A stretch of 64,000 nucleotides of DNA, from assembly GCA_964436465.1 (NCBI GenBank), contig CAYTCV010000004.1:22827-86826 (forward strand), read 5' to 3'. The position numbers and the translations under genes are program-made. The notes beneath the pieces are model-generated. The model made no database searches. It had not been told where the DNA came from and worked only from the letters and a program-made list of their open reading frames with translations. The DNA comes from RBG-13-66-14 sp964436465. Its GTDB lineage: Bacteria > RBG-13-66-14. Of this stretch, positions 17,109-25,692 are shown one piece after another; position 1 is the stretch's first letter, and each line of letters starts with the position of its first letter.

Positions 17109-18296
17109 TCAATCCGCCGCCCGCTCGGGAATGGTCGGACGCCGACGCATTCTCGCCCCCATGATGGAATAGAAGAGGGCCCCGGACACCGCGACCGCCG
17201 CGGCGATGACCACGGCCGGCCAGAAATTATGCGTAAGGTCATAAACCAGGCCGCCGATGAATGGACCGAGGGTGCCGGATAGTCCGTAGGCCAGCGAGAC
17301 GCGGGCGTAGACGCGGCCGAAATTCTCCGGCCGGTACTCGTCCGAGGTCTGGGTGGCGTAGAGCACCATGGCCGCGCCGAAGTTGAAGCCCACACAAGCC
17401 GCGACGATTAAAAACAGCCACCCTGCCCCGGCGACCGGCAGCAGCAGCAGGATGGAAACGGCCAGAAGCGACAGGGAAAGCACACTGGCCGGGCCGCGGC
17501 CGAAACGGTCGGCGATGAGTCCCCACCCGATGCGGCCCAGCGCGTTACCCGCCGCCAGTGCGCTCACCGAGGCGGCCGCGAAAAACTCCTCGGCCCCGGC
17601 CGACAGGCCCAACCGTTTCAGGTTTCCGATAATCAGCAGTCCGGCGAAGGTCCCGGCGAACATAGACCCGAACAGACGCCAGAAGCGGGGGTCGCGGCGG
17701 ATTCGGGGGAGCGCGTCGGGCGCCGGCGGCGCGGGGCCGTCGGGCGGATTGGCCAGCAGGCTTCCGCCGACGAGAATCAACGCCCCGTAAACGACGCCGA
17801 CCCAGAGGAAGATGTCCAGTGGTGTCAGTCCGTCGCCCAGCAGCCCCTCGATGAGGTTTGACAGAACGATGGCCCCGCCCCCGAATCCGGCCACCGCCAC
17901 CCCGGTCACCAGCCCCTTCCTCTTCGGGAACCAGCGGACCGCCGTGGAGATGGGGCAGAGATACACGAAGCCGAGACCCGTCCCGGCCACCACCCCGTAT
18001 CCCGCCAGGAGCAGGGGAAAGCGGCCACCGGAGAAATAGGCCGTCAGTAGCCCCGCCGCGAACAGGCAGCCTCCGATGAGGGTGGGCCGCCTCGGGCCCC
18101 GGCGGTCGAGGAGCGGCCCCGCGAAGAGCATCGTCAGGGCGAACGCCGCGATGTTCACCCCGAAGATGAGCTGGGCCTGCCATTCGAAGAGGCCGTACTC
18201 GTCGGTCAGGGCGCGCGCCAGGTTGCTCCAGGCGTAAATCCCGCCGATGCAGAGCTGGACCAGGACCACAACGGCGAGAATGAGCCAGCGGCGCAT
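17109..18296 (-). CDS. MFS transporter, OFA (oxalate:formate antiporter-like) family
   Basis: This 395-residue transporter has 12 predicted helices. The start of helix 1 (CIGGIYAWSN) and the cytoplasmic loop GPLLDRRGPRRPTLIGG are typical of the OFA family. PISTAVRWFPKRKGLVTG and GWGLIADRFGRG support the match. Members move small carboxylates such as oxalate, formate or related acids; the actual substrate cannot be read from the sequence. It is followed within 16 bases by a methyltransferase gene on the same strand. No oxalate or formate enzymes lie nearby, so the role stays open. Confidence 0.82.
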   Translation of the reverse strand: MRRWLILAVVVLVQLCIGGIYAWSNLARALTDEYGLFEWQAQLIFGVNIAAFALTMLFAGPLLDRRGPRRPTLIGGCLFAAGLLTAYFSGGRFPLLLAGYGVVAGTGLGFVYLCPISTAVRWFPKRKGLVTGVAVAGFGGGAIVLSNLIEGLLGDGLTPLDIFLWVGVVYGALILVGGSLLANPPDGPAPPAPDALPRIRRDPRFWRLFGSMFAGTFAGLLIIGNLKRLGLSAGAEEFFAAASVSALAAGNALGRIGWGLIADRFGRGPASVLSLSLLAVSILLLLPVAGAGWLFLIVAACVGFNFGAAMVLYATQTSDEYRPENFGRVYARVSLAYGLSGTLGPFIGGLVYDLTHNFWPAVVIAAAVAVSGALFYSIMGARMRRRPTIPERAAD

Positions 18297-18390
18297 CGGG
18301 CAATCCGTCCTTCAGTCCCCCGAGTCGTCGGTAAAAATGCAACCGCCGCCGCCCGACGCGACGCCGGATGTGCGTCCGAAAAAAATTAAA

Positions 18391-20025
18391 TCACAGCTCC
18401 GATTCGGAAGCGCCGCGCAGCAGCAGAATCGGCTCCTCGATTCCACACCGGATTCTATCCGAGACGTAGAGGTGGAAGTAACGACCGACGTTGTTCAGGA
18501 GAGAATCGAGGTCCACCGGCGGACGCCATTCCGCGACCATCACCTCCCGGAAGCTGTCGAACCACTCGTCGGCGGAGAGATACTGATTGATGCCGTGGTA
18601 GATGAAACCCGTTTCCGGCACGGGCGTCTGGGTGATGAGGACGACGAAGTCCACCGGTTTTCCCCGGATGTATTCCAGGTCGCCGGGGTTCGACGCTCGG
18701 TACCGGTTGCACTTGGGGCGGTCGTGGGAATCTATGGTGGGCAGGTCCCCGAAATACGGCACGACCCCCATGTCCATGGTCACCAGCCAGGAGTCGGAGA
18801 GCTTGGTTTCGTCGATGAACTCTCCCAGCTGCTCCGCGGGTGAACCGGGGTGATTGTAGTGGTAGACCACGTAGGACCACCAACCCAGAAAACCGGACCA
18901 GAGGGTGAAACCGAGCAGGAGGGTGCCGACGGCCAGCCCCCGGCGCCGGTGAAAGAACGCGGGTAGCACGGCCAGTGTGCAGACCAGAGCCGTGGCGGCC
19001 GAGGGGAGCCACAGACGGCCCACCCCGATGGGGTCGCCGGCGAAGAACAGAACGCCGAGGTGGTCCAGGGCCAGCCCGACCAGTAACAACCTGAGGGGGG
19101 TGGTCAGCCGGTGAGTCCGGTCCCCACCGCTCCCGTTCTCACCCTCCTTCCTGCGCCGGACCAGGAAGTAGATGAAACCGGCGTAAACCAGGGCGAGGCC
19201 GGGCGTGCGGATAAACTCCCACAGAACACGGAGAAAACCCTCCTTGAAGCCCCAGAAACTGAACATTATACCCAACGCAGGGACTTTCACCCCGGCGCTG
19301 GTGGGCAGAATCTGCCAGTAGACGAGCGCCACGGCGACGAAGAAGACCAGGCCGGGCAGCGCTCCCAGCTTGACCCGCAGCACGTCGCGCCAGCCGATGC
19401 TCGACCGTTTCGACGCCCAGCACCAGCCGATGACGAATCCCAGCACGGCAAGGTCGATGAAGGCGTCGGGCCGGGTGACCAGGTGCAATCCGGCGGCCAG
19501 GCCCAGGGCCGTGCTGAGCTTGTCGCGCAGGAAATCCCGGAGCGCGAAGCGGAGCAGAAGGAGGAAGGAGAAGAGGTTCAGCGCCGTCTCGAGGCCGTTC
19601 ACCGACCCGAGGAGCGACGTGGTAAAGACGAGGAAAACCCCGGCCAGGGCGAGGGATGAGCCGTGGGAGAACGTGGGTCGCAGACGGCGCAGAATCCCCG
19701 CGGCCTGGACCACCGACAGGAGGAGAAACAGGAAGCCCAGCGCCTTGGCCCAAACCAGCGGTTGGATGCCGAGCCAGAAGGCGGGGGTCAGCAGGAGAAG
19801 CCATAGATGGCTGGAAAATGAGTTGGTGGGGAGCTCTCCGTCGCCGGCGCTCGGATTGGGCAGCTCGCCCCGCGAAAGCTGCCGCGCCCCCGAGAGGTAG
19901 ATGTAGGCGTCATCGAAGGAATAGGCCCCCAGCTCGTAAATTACGACGAGGGCCAGGCCGATTTCCACGGCGATGACCAGCCACCAGATGCCCCGGATTT
20001 CCCGGACCGCGGACAGTAGACGCAC
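18391..20025 (-). CDS. GT-C-like integral membrane glycosyltransferase (paralogue A)
   Basis: This polytopic membrane protein has about ten or more helices over residues 15-420 and a soluble C-terminal domain. The first loop begins YSFDDAYIYLSGARQL; an acidic DDAY pair just after helix 1, then PTNSFSSHLW, is the pattern of GT-C fold transferases such as the AftB-like arabinofuranosyl group. The C-terminal part has TMDMGVVPYFGDLPTIDSHD, also seen in that group. I chose GTG at 20025 because GGGAG lies about eight bases upstream; a GTG at 20064 is an alternative. Its neighbour at 20150 is a paralogue. The likely role is transfer of a lipid-linked sugar outside the membrane, with unknown donor. 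Confidence 0.65.
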   Translation of the reverse strand: MRLLSAVREIRGIWWLVIAVEIGLALVVIYELGAYSFDDAYIYLSGARQLSRGELPNPSAGDGELPTNSFSSHLWLLLLTPAFWLGIQPLVWAKALGFLFLLLSVVQAAGILRRLRPTFSHGSSLALAGVFLVFTTSLLGSVNGLETALNLFSFLLLLRFALRDFLRDKLSTALGLAAGLHLVTRPDAFIDLAVLGFVIGWCWASKRSSIGWRDVLRVKLGALPGLVFFVAVALVYWQILPTSAGVKVPALGIMFSFWGFKEGFLRVLWEFIRTPGLALVYAGFIYFLVRRRKEGENGSGGDRTHRLTTPLRLLLVGLALDHLGVLFFAGDPIGVGRLWLPSAATALVCTLAVLPAFFHRRRGLAVGTLLLGFTLWSGFLGWWSYVVYHYNHPGSPAEQLGEFIDETKLSDSWLVTMDMGVVPYFGDLPTIDSHDRPKCNRYRASNPGDLEYIRGKPVDFVVLITQTPVPETGFIYHGINQYLSADEWFDSFREVMVAEWRPPVDLDSLLNNVGRYFHLYVSDRIRCGIEEPILLLRGASESEL

Positions 20026-20149
20026 TTTCCGTCTCCCGCGTGGACGTTCCGGTGATTGTAGCACGTCGGGAATCCGCCCGGGAGAGGCGATTCACAACGT
20101 CGAAGCAACCGTGAGTGAATGACACCCGATACCGGCCCCCGGACCCGAT

Positions 20150-21883
20150 TCAATGTGGCGGGACGAGATACCCCGGCAGCGGCTCGTCGGGAACGGCCGG
20201 AACGACGCCGTCCGCGGTATACGCCGATGGGAGTTCAACGGGCAGGACGGCCTCCGCGGCTACCGGCCAGGCCATGAGATTCCTCGTCAACAGGATGGGT
20301 GGGCTGGGCAGGTCGCATTCGATTCGGTTCGAGACGAACAGGTGATAGTACCGACCGGGGGTCGGCCGGATGATTCCGTCGTCGAAGGGAGCCCTCCACT
20401 CGGCGCTGAGCACGTGGCGGTAATTCTCCCAGAAGGTCCGTTGCCCGAGGGCCTCGTTCAGGAGGCGATACTCGGTCGCTCCCGGCCGGGGCGCCGTGAC
20501 GTAGGGGGAGGTAACGACGACGAAGTCGACCCGATGGCTCCACACATAGGCGGAATCGTCGGGCACCTTCATCAGGTGGTAGTTGCAGATGGGAACCGAC
20601 TCGACGTCAATCGTGTTTATATCGCCGAAGTACGGCACCACCCCCATATCGGTGGCGAGCATCCACGAATCGTCCCGTTTCATCCCCTCGATGAACCGCC
20701 CCATCACCTCGGCGGGGTCTCCGGCGTGGCTGTAATGACAGAAGATGTAGACCCGCCAACCGAGCAGCCCCGCCGCCAGGCTGCCGCACAGGATGACGGC
20801 GGATATCAACAGGTGCCTCTTCTTTTCAGTCAGGCGGACGAGCGCCGGGAGACAAACCGCGAGCGCGATTACCGCCGATTCAAGCCACAGGCGCTGCACC
20901 GCCATCCAGTCGCACACCAGCACCCTCTCGCCCAGGTGCGTCAGGACCAGCAGGAGGACGAAGCCCCGCAGCTCCCAGCCGACGGTCGGCTCCTCCGTGC
21001 GGCGACGGGCGAACACGAAAATGAGCATCCCGGCGAAGATGAAGACGTTCCCCGGCGTGAGCGCGAAGTTCAGCACCAGCTCGCGCAGGTTCCACCAGAA
21101 CTGGTCGCTGAAGAGGGCGGTGAGGGCGAGGGACTTGGCCAGGGCGCTGGTCGGCAGGACGGTCGGATAGAATAGACCGGGCAGGAGAAGCAGCACTATT
21201 CCCGGAAGCAGGCCGAGGGCGGGGCGCACGAGCCCCGACCAGGAATAGGTCCGTCGGGGGTTCAACACGAGGATTACCAGAAGCACCAGCACGAGGGCCG
21301 CATTGATGAAGGCGTCGGGCCGGGTGACCAGGTGCACCGACAGGGCGAGCCCCAGGCCCACGGACAGCCGCCGGCGCAAAGTGTCCCGCAGGAGCAGACG
21401 GAAGACCAGCACCAGGCTGAAGACGTAGAGAATCGTCTCCATGCCGCTGGTGGCCCAAAAAACCAGGGGCATGTAGACGAGCGTCAGCCCGGCGACGGCC
21501 CAAACGGTCGCCTGGTCGAGCTTGGGGTGGAAGAGCCCGATTATCCGCGCAATCTGCCAGACGATTCCCAGAAGCAGGATGAAGCCGAGCAGCTTGGCCC
21601 AGACCAGGGCGTTTATACCGAGCCAGTAGGCCGGCGTGACAAGCCCCACCCATAAAAGGCTGGACCAGGCGTTGGTGGGCACCTCGCCCGGCGTCATGTT
21701 CGGCAGATGACCGCCGGCGAGCTGACGGGCCCCGTTCAGGTAAATATAGGCGTCGTCGGGTGTGTAGCCGGACAAGTCCCAAACGATGAAGGCGCACAGG
21801 ATGAGTTCCAGGGCGATGAGGCCCCAGGTGAGATACCGCGTCCCCCCGGTCCGGTCCGCCAGCTCTGTTTCAATCGCGGCCAT
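20150..21883 (-). CDS. GT-C-like integral membrane glycosyltransferase (paralogue B)
   Basis: This paralogue of the downstream gene has the same landmarks in the same order: YTPDDAYIYLNGARQL, PTNAWSSLLW, YWLGINALVWAKLLGF, HLVTRPDAFIN, and ATDMGVVPYFGDINTID. It has about eleven membrane helices in residues 20-430. The C-terminal tail is about 40 residues longer than in paralogue A and proline-rich. The ATG at 21883 has GAGG six bases upstream. The two genes are 124 bases apart, so they probably arose by tandem duplication and may share a transcript. The acceptor and sugar donor are unknown; envelope polysaccharide or glycolipid decoration is likely. Confidence 0.65.
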   Translation of the reverse strand: MAAIETELADRTGGTRYLTWGLIALELILCAFIVWDLSGYTPDDAYIYLNGARQLAGGHLPNMTPGEVPTNAWSSLLWVGLVTPAYWLGINALVWAKLLGFILLLGIVWQIARIIGLFHPKLDQATVWAVAGLTLVYMPLVFWATSGMETILYVFSLVLVFRLLLRDTLRRRLSVGLGLALSVHLVTRPDAFINAALVLVLLVILVLNPRRTYSWSGLVRPALGLLPGIVLLLLPGLFYPTVLPTSALAKSLALTALFSDQFWWNLRELVLNFALTPGNVFIFAGMLIFVFARRRTEEPTVGWELRGFVLLLVLTHLGERVLVCDWMAVQRLWLESAVIALAVCLPALVRLTEKKRHLLISAVILCGSLAAGLLGWRVYIFCHYSHAGDPAEVMGRFIEGMKRDDSWMLATDMGVVPYFGDINTIDVESVPICNYHLMKVPDDSAYVWSHRVDFVVVTSPYVTAPRPGATEYRLLNEALGQRTFWENYRHVLSAEWRAPFDDGIIRPTPGRYYHLFVSNRIECDLPSPPILLTRNLMAWPVAAEAVLPVELPSAYTADGVVPAVPDEPLPGYLVPPH

Positions 21884-21943
21884 CGTCAACCTCGCGGGTT
21901 CTCCGTGAAAACGCCGTCCGGTCCCGTTGAGTGATATATCTTA

Positions 21944-22003
21944 CCACGCCGGGACCGAGCCCGGGGGAACCGGAGCGGACCGGGGTGGAATCGACATAAA
22001 AAA
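21944..22003 (+). repeat. Diverged intergenic repeat, copy A
   Basis: This stretch aligns with 22746-22803 over about 58 bases: both open with CGCCGGGACC, share GGAAT(C/A)GACA near the end, and finish in an A run. Together they bracket the small secreted-protein gene at 22041-22619 as direct copies about 800 bases apart. Confidence 0.6.
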
Positions 22004-22023
22004 GGGGCGGCCGGTAGCCACCC
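21998..22023 (-). terminator. Terminator of the small secreted-protein gene
   Basis: On the minus strand GGGTGGC and GCCGCCC pair with one wobble around a five-base loop, then C and six Ts. Confidence 0.7.
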
Positions 22024-22040
22024 TCGTGAGAGAACCCAAA

Positions 22041-22619
22041 TCAGCGGAAGGTGGCCTTGATGGCCCCGAAGCTCGCCTCCTGGACGTCCGAAGAATCACC
22101 GGCGGTAACCGTAATCGTGTCGAGCCAAACGTCGGCGGCCTTGTCGGAGACGACACGCCAGGCGAACTGGACGTCGTGGCCGTCCCAGTAACCGCCAATC
22201 CCGACCTCGGTTTCGTTCCACACCCAGTTTTCGAACGACCCGAACTCCTCCTCGTTCCAGATTTCCGTCCACTCGCCCGGTCCACCGGCCTCACGAATCT
22301 CCAGGATGTAGTCCCCGTTGTCGTGGGGGGAAACGAACCAGGTGTAGCTCGTGGCCCAGTAGAAGTCGATTACCACGTCTGATGTGAGGCAGATTCCCGG
22401 TGAAATCAGCCGCTCATCCTGGTCCTGACCCTTTTCGCAAATAACGCCGAAGGGACCACTGAAGAAGTGCTGTGAGCTGACTATCCAGCGTTGTCCTATT
22501 TCACCGGGGTCCAGCGTCCAGCCGTGCATCTCGCCGTCGGAAAAATCCTCGAAAAAGAGGACCTCGGCGGAGGCGAAAGATGCTAATAAGGCGATTATCA
22601 ACAGAATGTGTCGGTACAT
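22041..22619 (-). CDS. Secreted jelly-roll (choice-of-anchor J / cleaved-adhesin-like) protein
   Basis: A signal peptide (MYRHILLIIALLASFASAEV) is followed by one beta-sandwich domain of about 150 residues. It starts FFEDFSDGEMHGWTLD, holds DFYWATSYTWF in the middle, and has VQFAWRVVSDKAADVWLDTI near the end. This order is typical of choice-of-anchor J or cleaved-adhesin domains, which bind carbohydrate or act as adhesive modules. The protein ends in SSDVQEASFGAIKATFR, a short tail that looks like a lineage-specific C-terminal motif. A promoter and terminator bracket it as a single-gene unit. The enzymatic role, if any, is unknown. Confidence 0.62.
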   Translation of the reverse strand: MYRHILLIIALLASFASAEVLFFEDFSDGEMHGWTLDPGEIGQRWIVSSQHFFSGPFGVICEKGQDQDERLISPGICLTSDVVIDFYWATSYTWFVSPHDNGDYILEIREAGGPGEWTEIWNEEEFGSFENWVWNETEVGIGGYWDGHDVQFAWRVVSDKAADVWLDTITVTAGDSSDVQEASFGAIKATFR

Positions 22620-22650
22620 GAGCCTCCCTTGTTGTTAATTTCACGGTGCA

Positions 22651-22679
22651 AAGATAGCCCAGGAATCACGGCTTGACAA
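22651..22679 (-). promoter_or_regulatory. Promoter of the small secreted-protein gene
   Basis: On the minus strand TTGTCA (22674-22679), 17 bases, then TATCTT (22651-22656): 5/6 and 4/6 matches, about 30 bases before the start codon. Confidence 0.6.
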
Positions 22680-22745
22680 GGGGTTATTAGATTTTTTTTA
22701 CTTACAGGACTCATTTCGCCGCGCCTGTGTCACGTATAACCTGAA

Positions 22746-22803
22746 CCCCGCCGGGACCTCCATTGGGTAAACGGAACGAACCGCGATGGAATAGACAAAA
22801 AAA
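22746..22803 (+). repeat. Diverged intergenic repeat, copy B
   Basis: This is the second copy of the element at 21944-22003. It too ends in an A run, and beyond it GGGCG and CACCC (22805-22809 and 22816-22820) can form a weak minus-strand terminator. No gene lies upstream on that strand to be terminated. The gap 22620-23093 otherwise holds only the two promoters described. Confidence 0.55.
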
Positions 22804-23016
22804 TGGGCGAGAAGGCACCCACCGTTTGTTCGGAAAATGTGCCTTCGGCCCGGAAACGTTCAACCGGATGGTTCCCGTCGGATGGTGAACTCGCCAATAT
22901 AGACACGACAGGTGGGTTATTTACCGGGGAGGAAAATCCCGCCGACGTAGAGCGCCGCCCTTCCCCCAACGACGATATAAAGCCCGATTCCCGGACCGGG
23001 GCGGCTCCTTTAATCC

Positions 23017-23045
23017 TTGAGCCGGCGCCGGCTCTGTGCTATTTT
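23017..23045 (+). promoter_or_regulatory. Promoter and palindromic operator of hutU
   Basis: TTGAGC (23017-23022), a 17-base spacer and TATTTT (23040-23045) give a modest sigma-70 promoter. The perfect 16-base palindrome GAGCCGGCGCCGGCTC (23019-23034) covers the end of the -35 and most of the spacer, so a bound repressor would block polymerase. The regulator is not in the window. Confidence 0.55.
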
Positions 23046-23093
23046 GAGTGTCGGTCGGACCGCCGCAGTCAAACCCTCAACCGAGGACGGAAC

Positions 23094-24746
23094 ATGCCGC
23101 GCGAATTGCATGCCCCCACCGGGACCACGCTCAACTGCCGGGGCTGGCACCAGGAGGCCGCCTACCGGATGCTCCAGAACAACCTGGACCCCGCCGTGGC
23201 CGAGGACCCGGCCAATCTCATCGTCTACGGCGGCTCGGGCAAGGCGGCGCGGAACTGGGAGTCCCTGGAGGCAATCCTGAGGACCCTGCGCACCCTGGGG
23301 AACGACGAGACGCTCCTGGTCCAGTCGGGCAAGCCGGTGGGCGTCTTCACCACCCATGAACAGGCCCCCCGGGTTCTGCTGGCCAACTCCAACCTCGTGC
23401 CCCGGTGGGCTACGTGGGAGCACTTCTACGAGCTGGAGGCCAAGGGACTCATCATGTACGGCCAGATGACCGCCGGCTCCTGGATATACATCGGCACACA
23501 GGGCATCCTCCAGGGGACCTACGAGACACTGGCCGAGCTGGCCCGCCGGCACTTCGGCGGTTCGCTCAAGGGGAGATGGGTTCTGACCGGCGGCATGGGC
23601 GGCATGTCCGGCGCCCAGCCCCTGGCGGTCACCATGAACGACGGCGTCTGCCTGGACGTGGAGGTGGACCCGGCCAGAATCGAAAAGCGTCTGTCCACCG
23701 GCTACTGCGACCGCATGGTAACCGATTTGGACGAGGCGCTGCGGCTGGTGGATGAATTCACCAAAAAGGGCGAGCCCCTCTCCATCGGCCTGGTGGGCAA
23801 CTGCGCCGACGTGCACCCGGAACTGGTCCGCCGCGGGGTCACGCCGGACGTGCTCACCGACCAGACCTCGGCCCACGACGAGCTCTCGGGCTACGTCCCC
23901 CACGGAATGCCGCTCGCGGAAGCCCTGGCCTTGAGGAAGAAAAATCCGGCGGAGTACAAGAAGCGCTCGCTGGCGTCCATGGTGGTCCATATGAACGCGA
24001 TGGTCGCGATGCAAAAGGCGGGAGCGGCGGCCTTCGACTACGGCAACAACATCCGCGGCCAGACCGTGGACCGCGGCGCACCCGAGGCGTTCAACATCCA
24101 GGGCTTCGTCCCGCTCTACATCCGCCCGCTCTTCTGCGACGGCAAGGGCCCCTTCCGCTGGGCGGCGCTCTCCGGCGACCCCGCCGACATCCACGCCACC
24201 GACGAGGCGGTCCTGCGTCTCTTCCCGGAGGACGAGGCCCTGGCCCGCTGGATAAAAAAGGCCCGGGCGAAGGTCCGCTTCCAGGGTCTGCCCTGCCGCA
24301 TCTGCTGGCTGGGGTACGGAGACCGCGAAAAATTCGGCCTGGAAATCAACCGCATGGTGCGCGACGGCCGGTTGAAGGCGCCCATCGTCATCGGCCGCGA
24401 CCACCTGGATTGCGGCTCCGTGGCCAGTCCCAACCGCGAGACCGAGGGCATGGCCGACGGCTCCGACGCCGTGAGCGACTGGCCCTTCCTGAACGCAATG
24501 CTCAACGCCGTGGGCGGGGCGAGCTGGGTCAGCGTCCACCACGGCGGCGGGGTGGGCATGGGCTATTCCCAACACGCCGGCATGGTCATAGTCGCCGACG
24601 GTACGCCGGGAATGGACGAGCGTCTGTCCCGCGTGCTGACCACGGACCCCGGCCTCGGAATCGTCCGCCACGCCGACGCCGGCTACCCCCGGGCCATCGA
24701 GAACGCCAAGAAATTCGGCATAAAAATGCCGATGTCGGACGCCTGA
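23094..24746 (+). CDS. hutU: Urocanate hydratase
   Basis: This NAD-dependent cytosolic enzyme of histidine breakdown hydrates urocanate to imidazolone propionate. The 550-residue length and near-continuous family pattern are clear: IVYGGSGKAARNWE, the NAD-binding TGGMGGMSGAQPLA, TDQTSAHDELSGY, AAFDYGNNIRGQ, CRICWLGYG with the conserved active-site cysteine, and SVHHGGGVGMGYSQHAGMV. GAGGA six bases before the ATG at 23094 defines the start; the frame is open further upstream but lacks a ribosome site. No hutH, hutI or hutG lies within the window, so the gene is an orphan of the pathway here. Confidence 0.97.
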   Translation: MPRELHAPTGTTLNCRGWHQEAAYRMLQNNLDPAVAEDPANLIVYGGSGKAARNWESLEAILRTLRTLGNDETLLVQSGKPVGVFTTHEQAPRVLLANSNLVPRWATWEHFYELEAKGLIMYGQMTAGSWIYIGTQGILQGTYETLAELARRHFGGSLKGRWVLTGGMGGMSGAQPLAVTMNDGVCLDVEVDPARIEKRLSTGYCDRMVTDLDEALRLVDEFTKKGEPLSIGLVGNCADVHPELVRRGVTPDVLTDQTSAHDELSGYVPHGMPLAEALALRKKNPAEYKKRSLASMVVHMNAMVAMQKAGAAAFDYGNNIRGQTVDRGAPEAFNIQGFVPLYIRPLFCDGKGPFRWAALSGDPADIHATDEAVLRLFPEDEALARWIKKARAKVRFQGLPCRICWLGYGDREKFGLEINRMVRDGRLKAPIVIGRDHLDCGSVASPNRETEGMADGSDAVSDWPFLNAMLNAVGGASWVSVHHGGGVGMGYSQHAGMVIVADGTPGMDERLSRVLTTDPGLGIVRHADAGYPRAIENAKKFGIKMPMSDA

Positions 24747-24754
24747 CCGGAACC

Positions 24755-24781
24755 GCGCGACGGCGAGCCGCGCCCGTTTTT
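24755..24781 (+). terminator. Weak terminator after hutU
   Basis: GCGCG (24755-24759) and CGCGC (24769-24773) pair around a nine-base loop that can itself form CGG/CCG, followed by CC, G and five Ts. Confidence 0.4.
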
Positions 24782-24819
24782 CATCCGCCGGAAAACCCGA
24801 TAGAAAAGAAGGAGTCGCT

Positions 24820-25317
24820 ATGGGTAAAAAAGGCGCCGAGATAGTGGGCATGGACACCGGGAAGCTCGTCGCGGAGCTCAACCGGGCCCTGGCCGACGAG
24901 TGGCTGGCCTACTACCAGTACTGGCTGGGAGCGAAGGTTATACAGGGCCCCCTGCGGGAGGCGGCCATGGACGAGCTCATCGAGCACGCCGACGACGAGC
25001 TCCGGCACGCGGGGCTCCTCGCCGACCGCATCCTCCAACTCGGCGGCACGCCCGTGCTCAAGCCCGAGGAGTGGTACAAAATCACCAACTGCGGCTACGA
25101 CGCCCCGGCCGACCCGCACGTCCGCAAACTTTTGGAACAGAACATCGCCGGCGAGCGATGCGCCATCGGCGTTTACCAGAAGCTCACCTCCCTGGTCAAG
25201 GACGCCGACCCCATCACGTACCACATGCTCCTGACCATTCTGGCCGACGAGGTCGAGCACGAGGACGACCTGGAATCCGTCCTCGAAGACCTGAATCTCT
25301 TGATGAAAAAGGCGTAA
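24820..25317 (+). CDS. Dps-like thioferritin (DPSL), bacterial subtype
   Basis: This is a four-helix-bundle ferritin-like protein that probably forms a cage to detoxify hydrogen peroxide and store iron. The diiron ligands are visible: Glu27 (ADEWLAYYQYW), Glu60 and His63 (DDELRH), Glu112 (GERC), Glu144 and His147 (DEVEH). Two cysteines, Cys91 (TNCGYD) and Cys114 (GERCAIG), match the paired cysteines that define thioferritins and are absent from ordinary Dps and bacterioferritin. AAGAAGGAG precedes the ATG by five bases. It lies 73 bases after hutU and ends at its own terminator. A second DPSL gene of another subtype follows at 25693. Confidence 0.85.
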   Translation: MGKKGAEIVGMDTGKLVAELNRALADEWLAYYQYWLGAKVIQGPLREAAMDELIEHADDELRHAGLLADRILQLGGTPVLKPEEWYKITNCGYDAPADPHVRKLLEQNIAGERCAIGVYQKLTSLVKDADPITYHMLLTILADEVEHEDDLESVLEDLNLLMKKA

Positions 25318-25353
25318 TCACACCTACACCTTTAAACCTGTCCCGACCATCGA

Positions 25354-25376
25354 GGCTGCCGCACGGCAGCCTTTTT
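25354..25376 (+). terminator. Intrinsic terminator of the first thioferritin gene
   Basis: GGCTGCCG (25354-25361) and CGGCAGCC (25364-25371) form an 8-bp stem with a two-base gap, followed by five Ts. Confidence 0.85.
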
Positions 25377-25692
25377 CAAGAATTATAATCACCGACTATC
25401 GGGCACTCCAACTGGGTTTTTTTAAACAAAAATGACGTTACTACTGCGCCGGGGGTAAAAGCCTACGTGGACAGCAGTCCCGCTATCAATGTATAAGCCG
25501 CTTAGTGTTCAAGCTATATTTAATGCAAGCGTAATATCAAGTTTATGAATTAGTTTCAATTTTCCATAGTCGTTTATATTATGACTTTAAATATTCGTAA
25601 TATATAATGTAGTTACACAATAAAGGCGCTATACTTTTTCCGTGGCTCCCGTCGTCAACAAAAAAAACCCAACCTGTAATGGAGGAAAAACC
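25377..25692. other. AT-rich intergenic region before the second thioferritin gene
   Basis: This stretch is far richer in A and T than its surroundings, especially 25500-25640. I see no coding sequence. It holds the promoter at 25581-25608 and an inverted repeat, TATATTA (25575-25581) with TAATATA (25598-25604), that overlaps it. Confidence 0.6.
25581..25608 (+). promoter_or_regulatory. Promoter of the second thioferritin gene
   Basis: ATGACT (25581-25586), 16 bases, then an exact TATAAT (25603-25608). The inverted repeat at 25575-25604 overlays it and could be a metal- or peroxide-responsive operator, which is inference from position and the gene product. Confidence 0.5.

Noticed and set aside
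22730..22969. A small minus-strand gene of 79 codons
   Set aside because: It overlaps repeat copy B, has no signal peptide or family motif, and lacks a ribosome site.
23010..24881. A 623-codon open frame on the minus strand
   Set aside because: It lies antisense across hutU. Its stop-free length is a by-product of GC-rich codons, and its translation has no recognisable domain.
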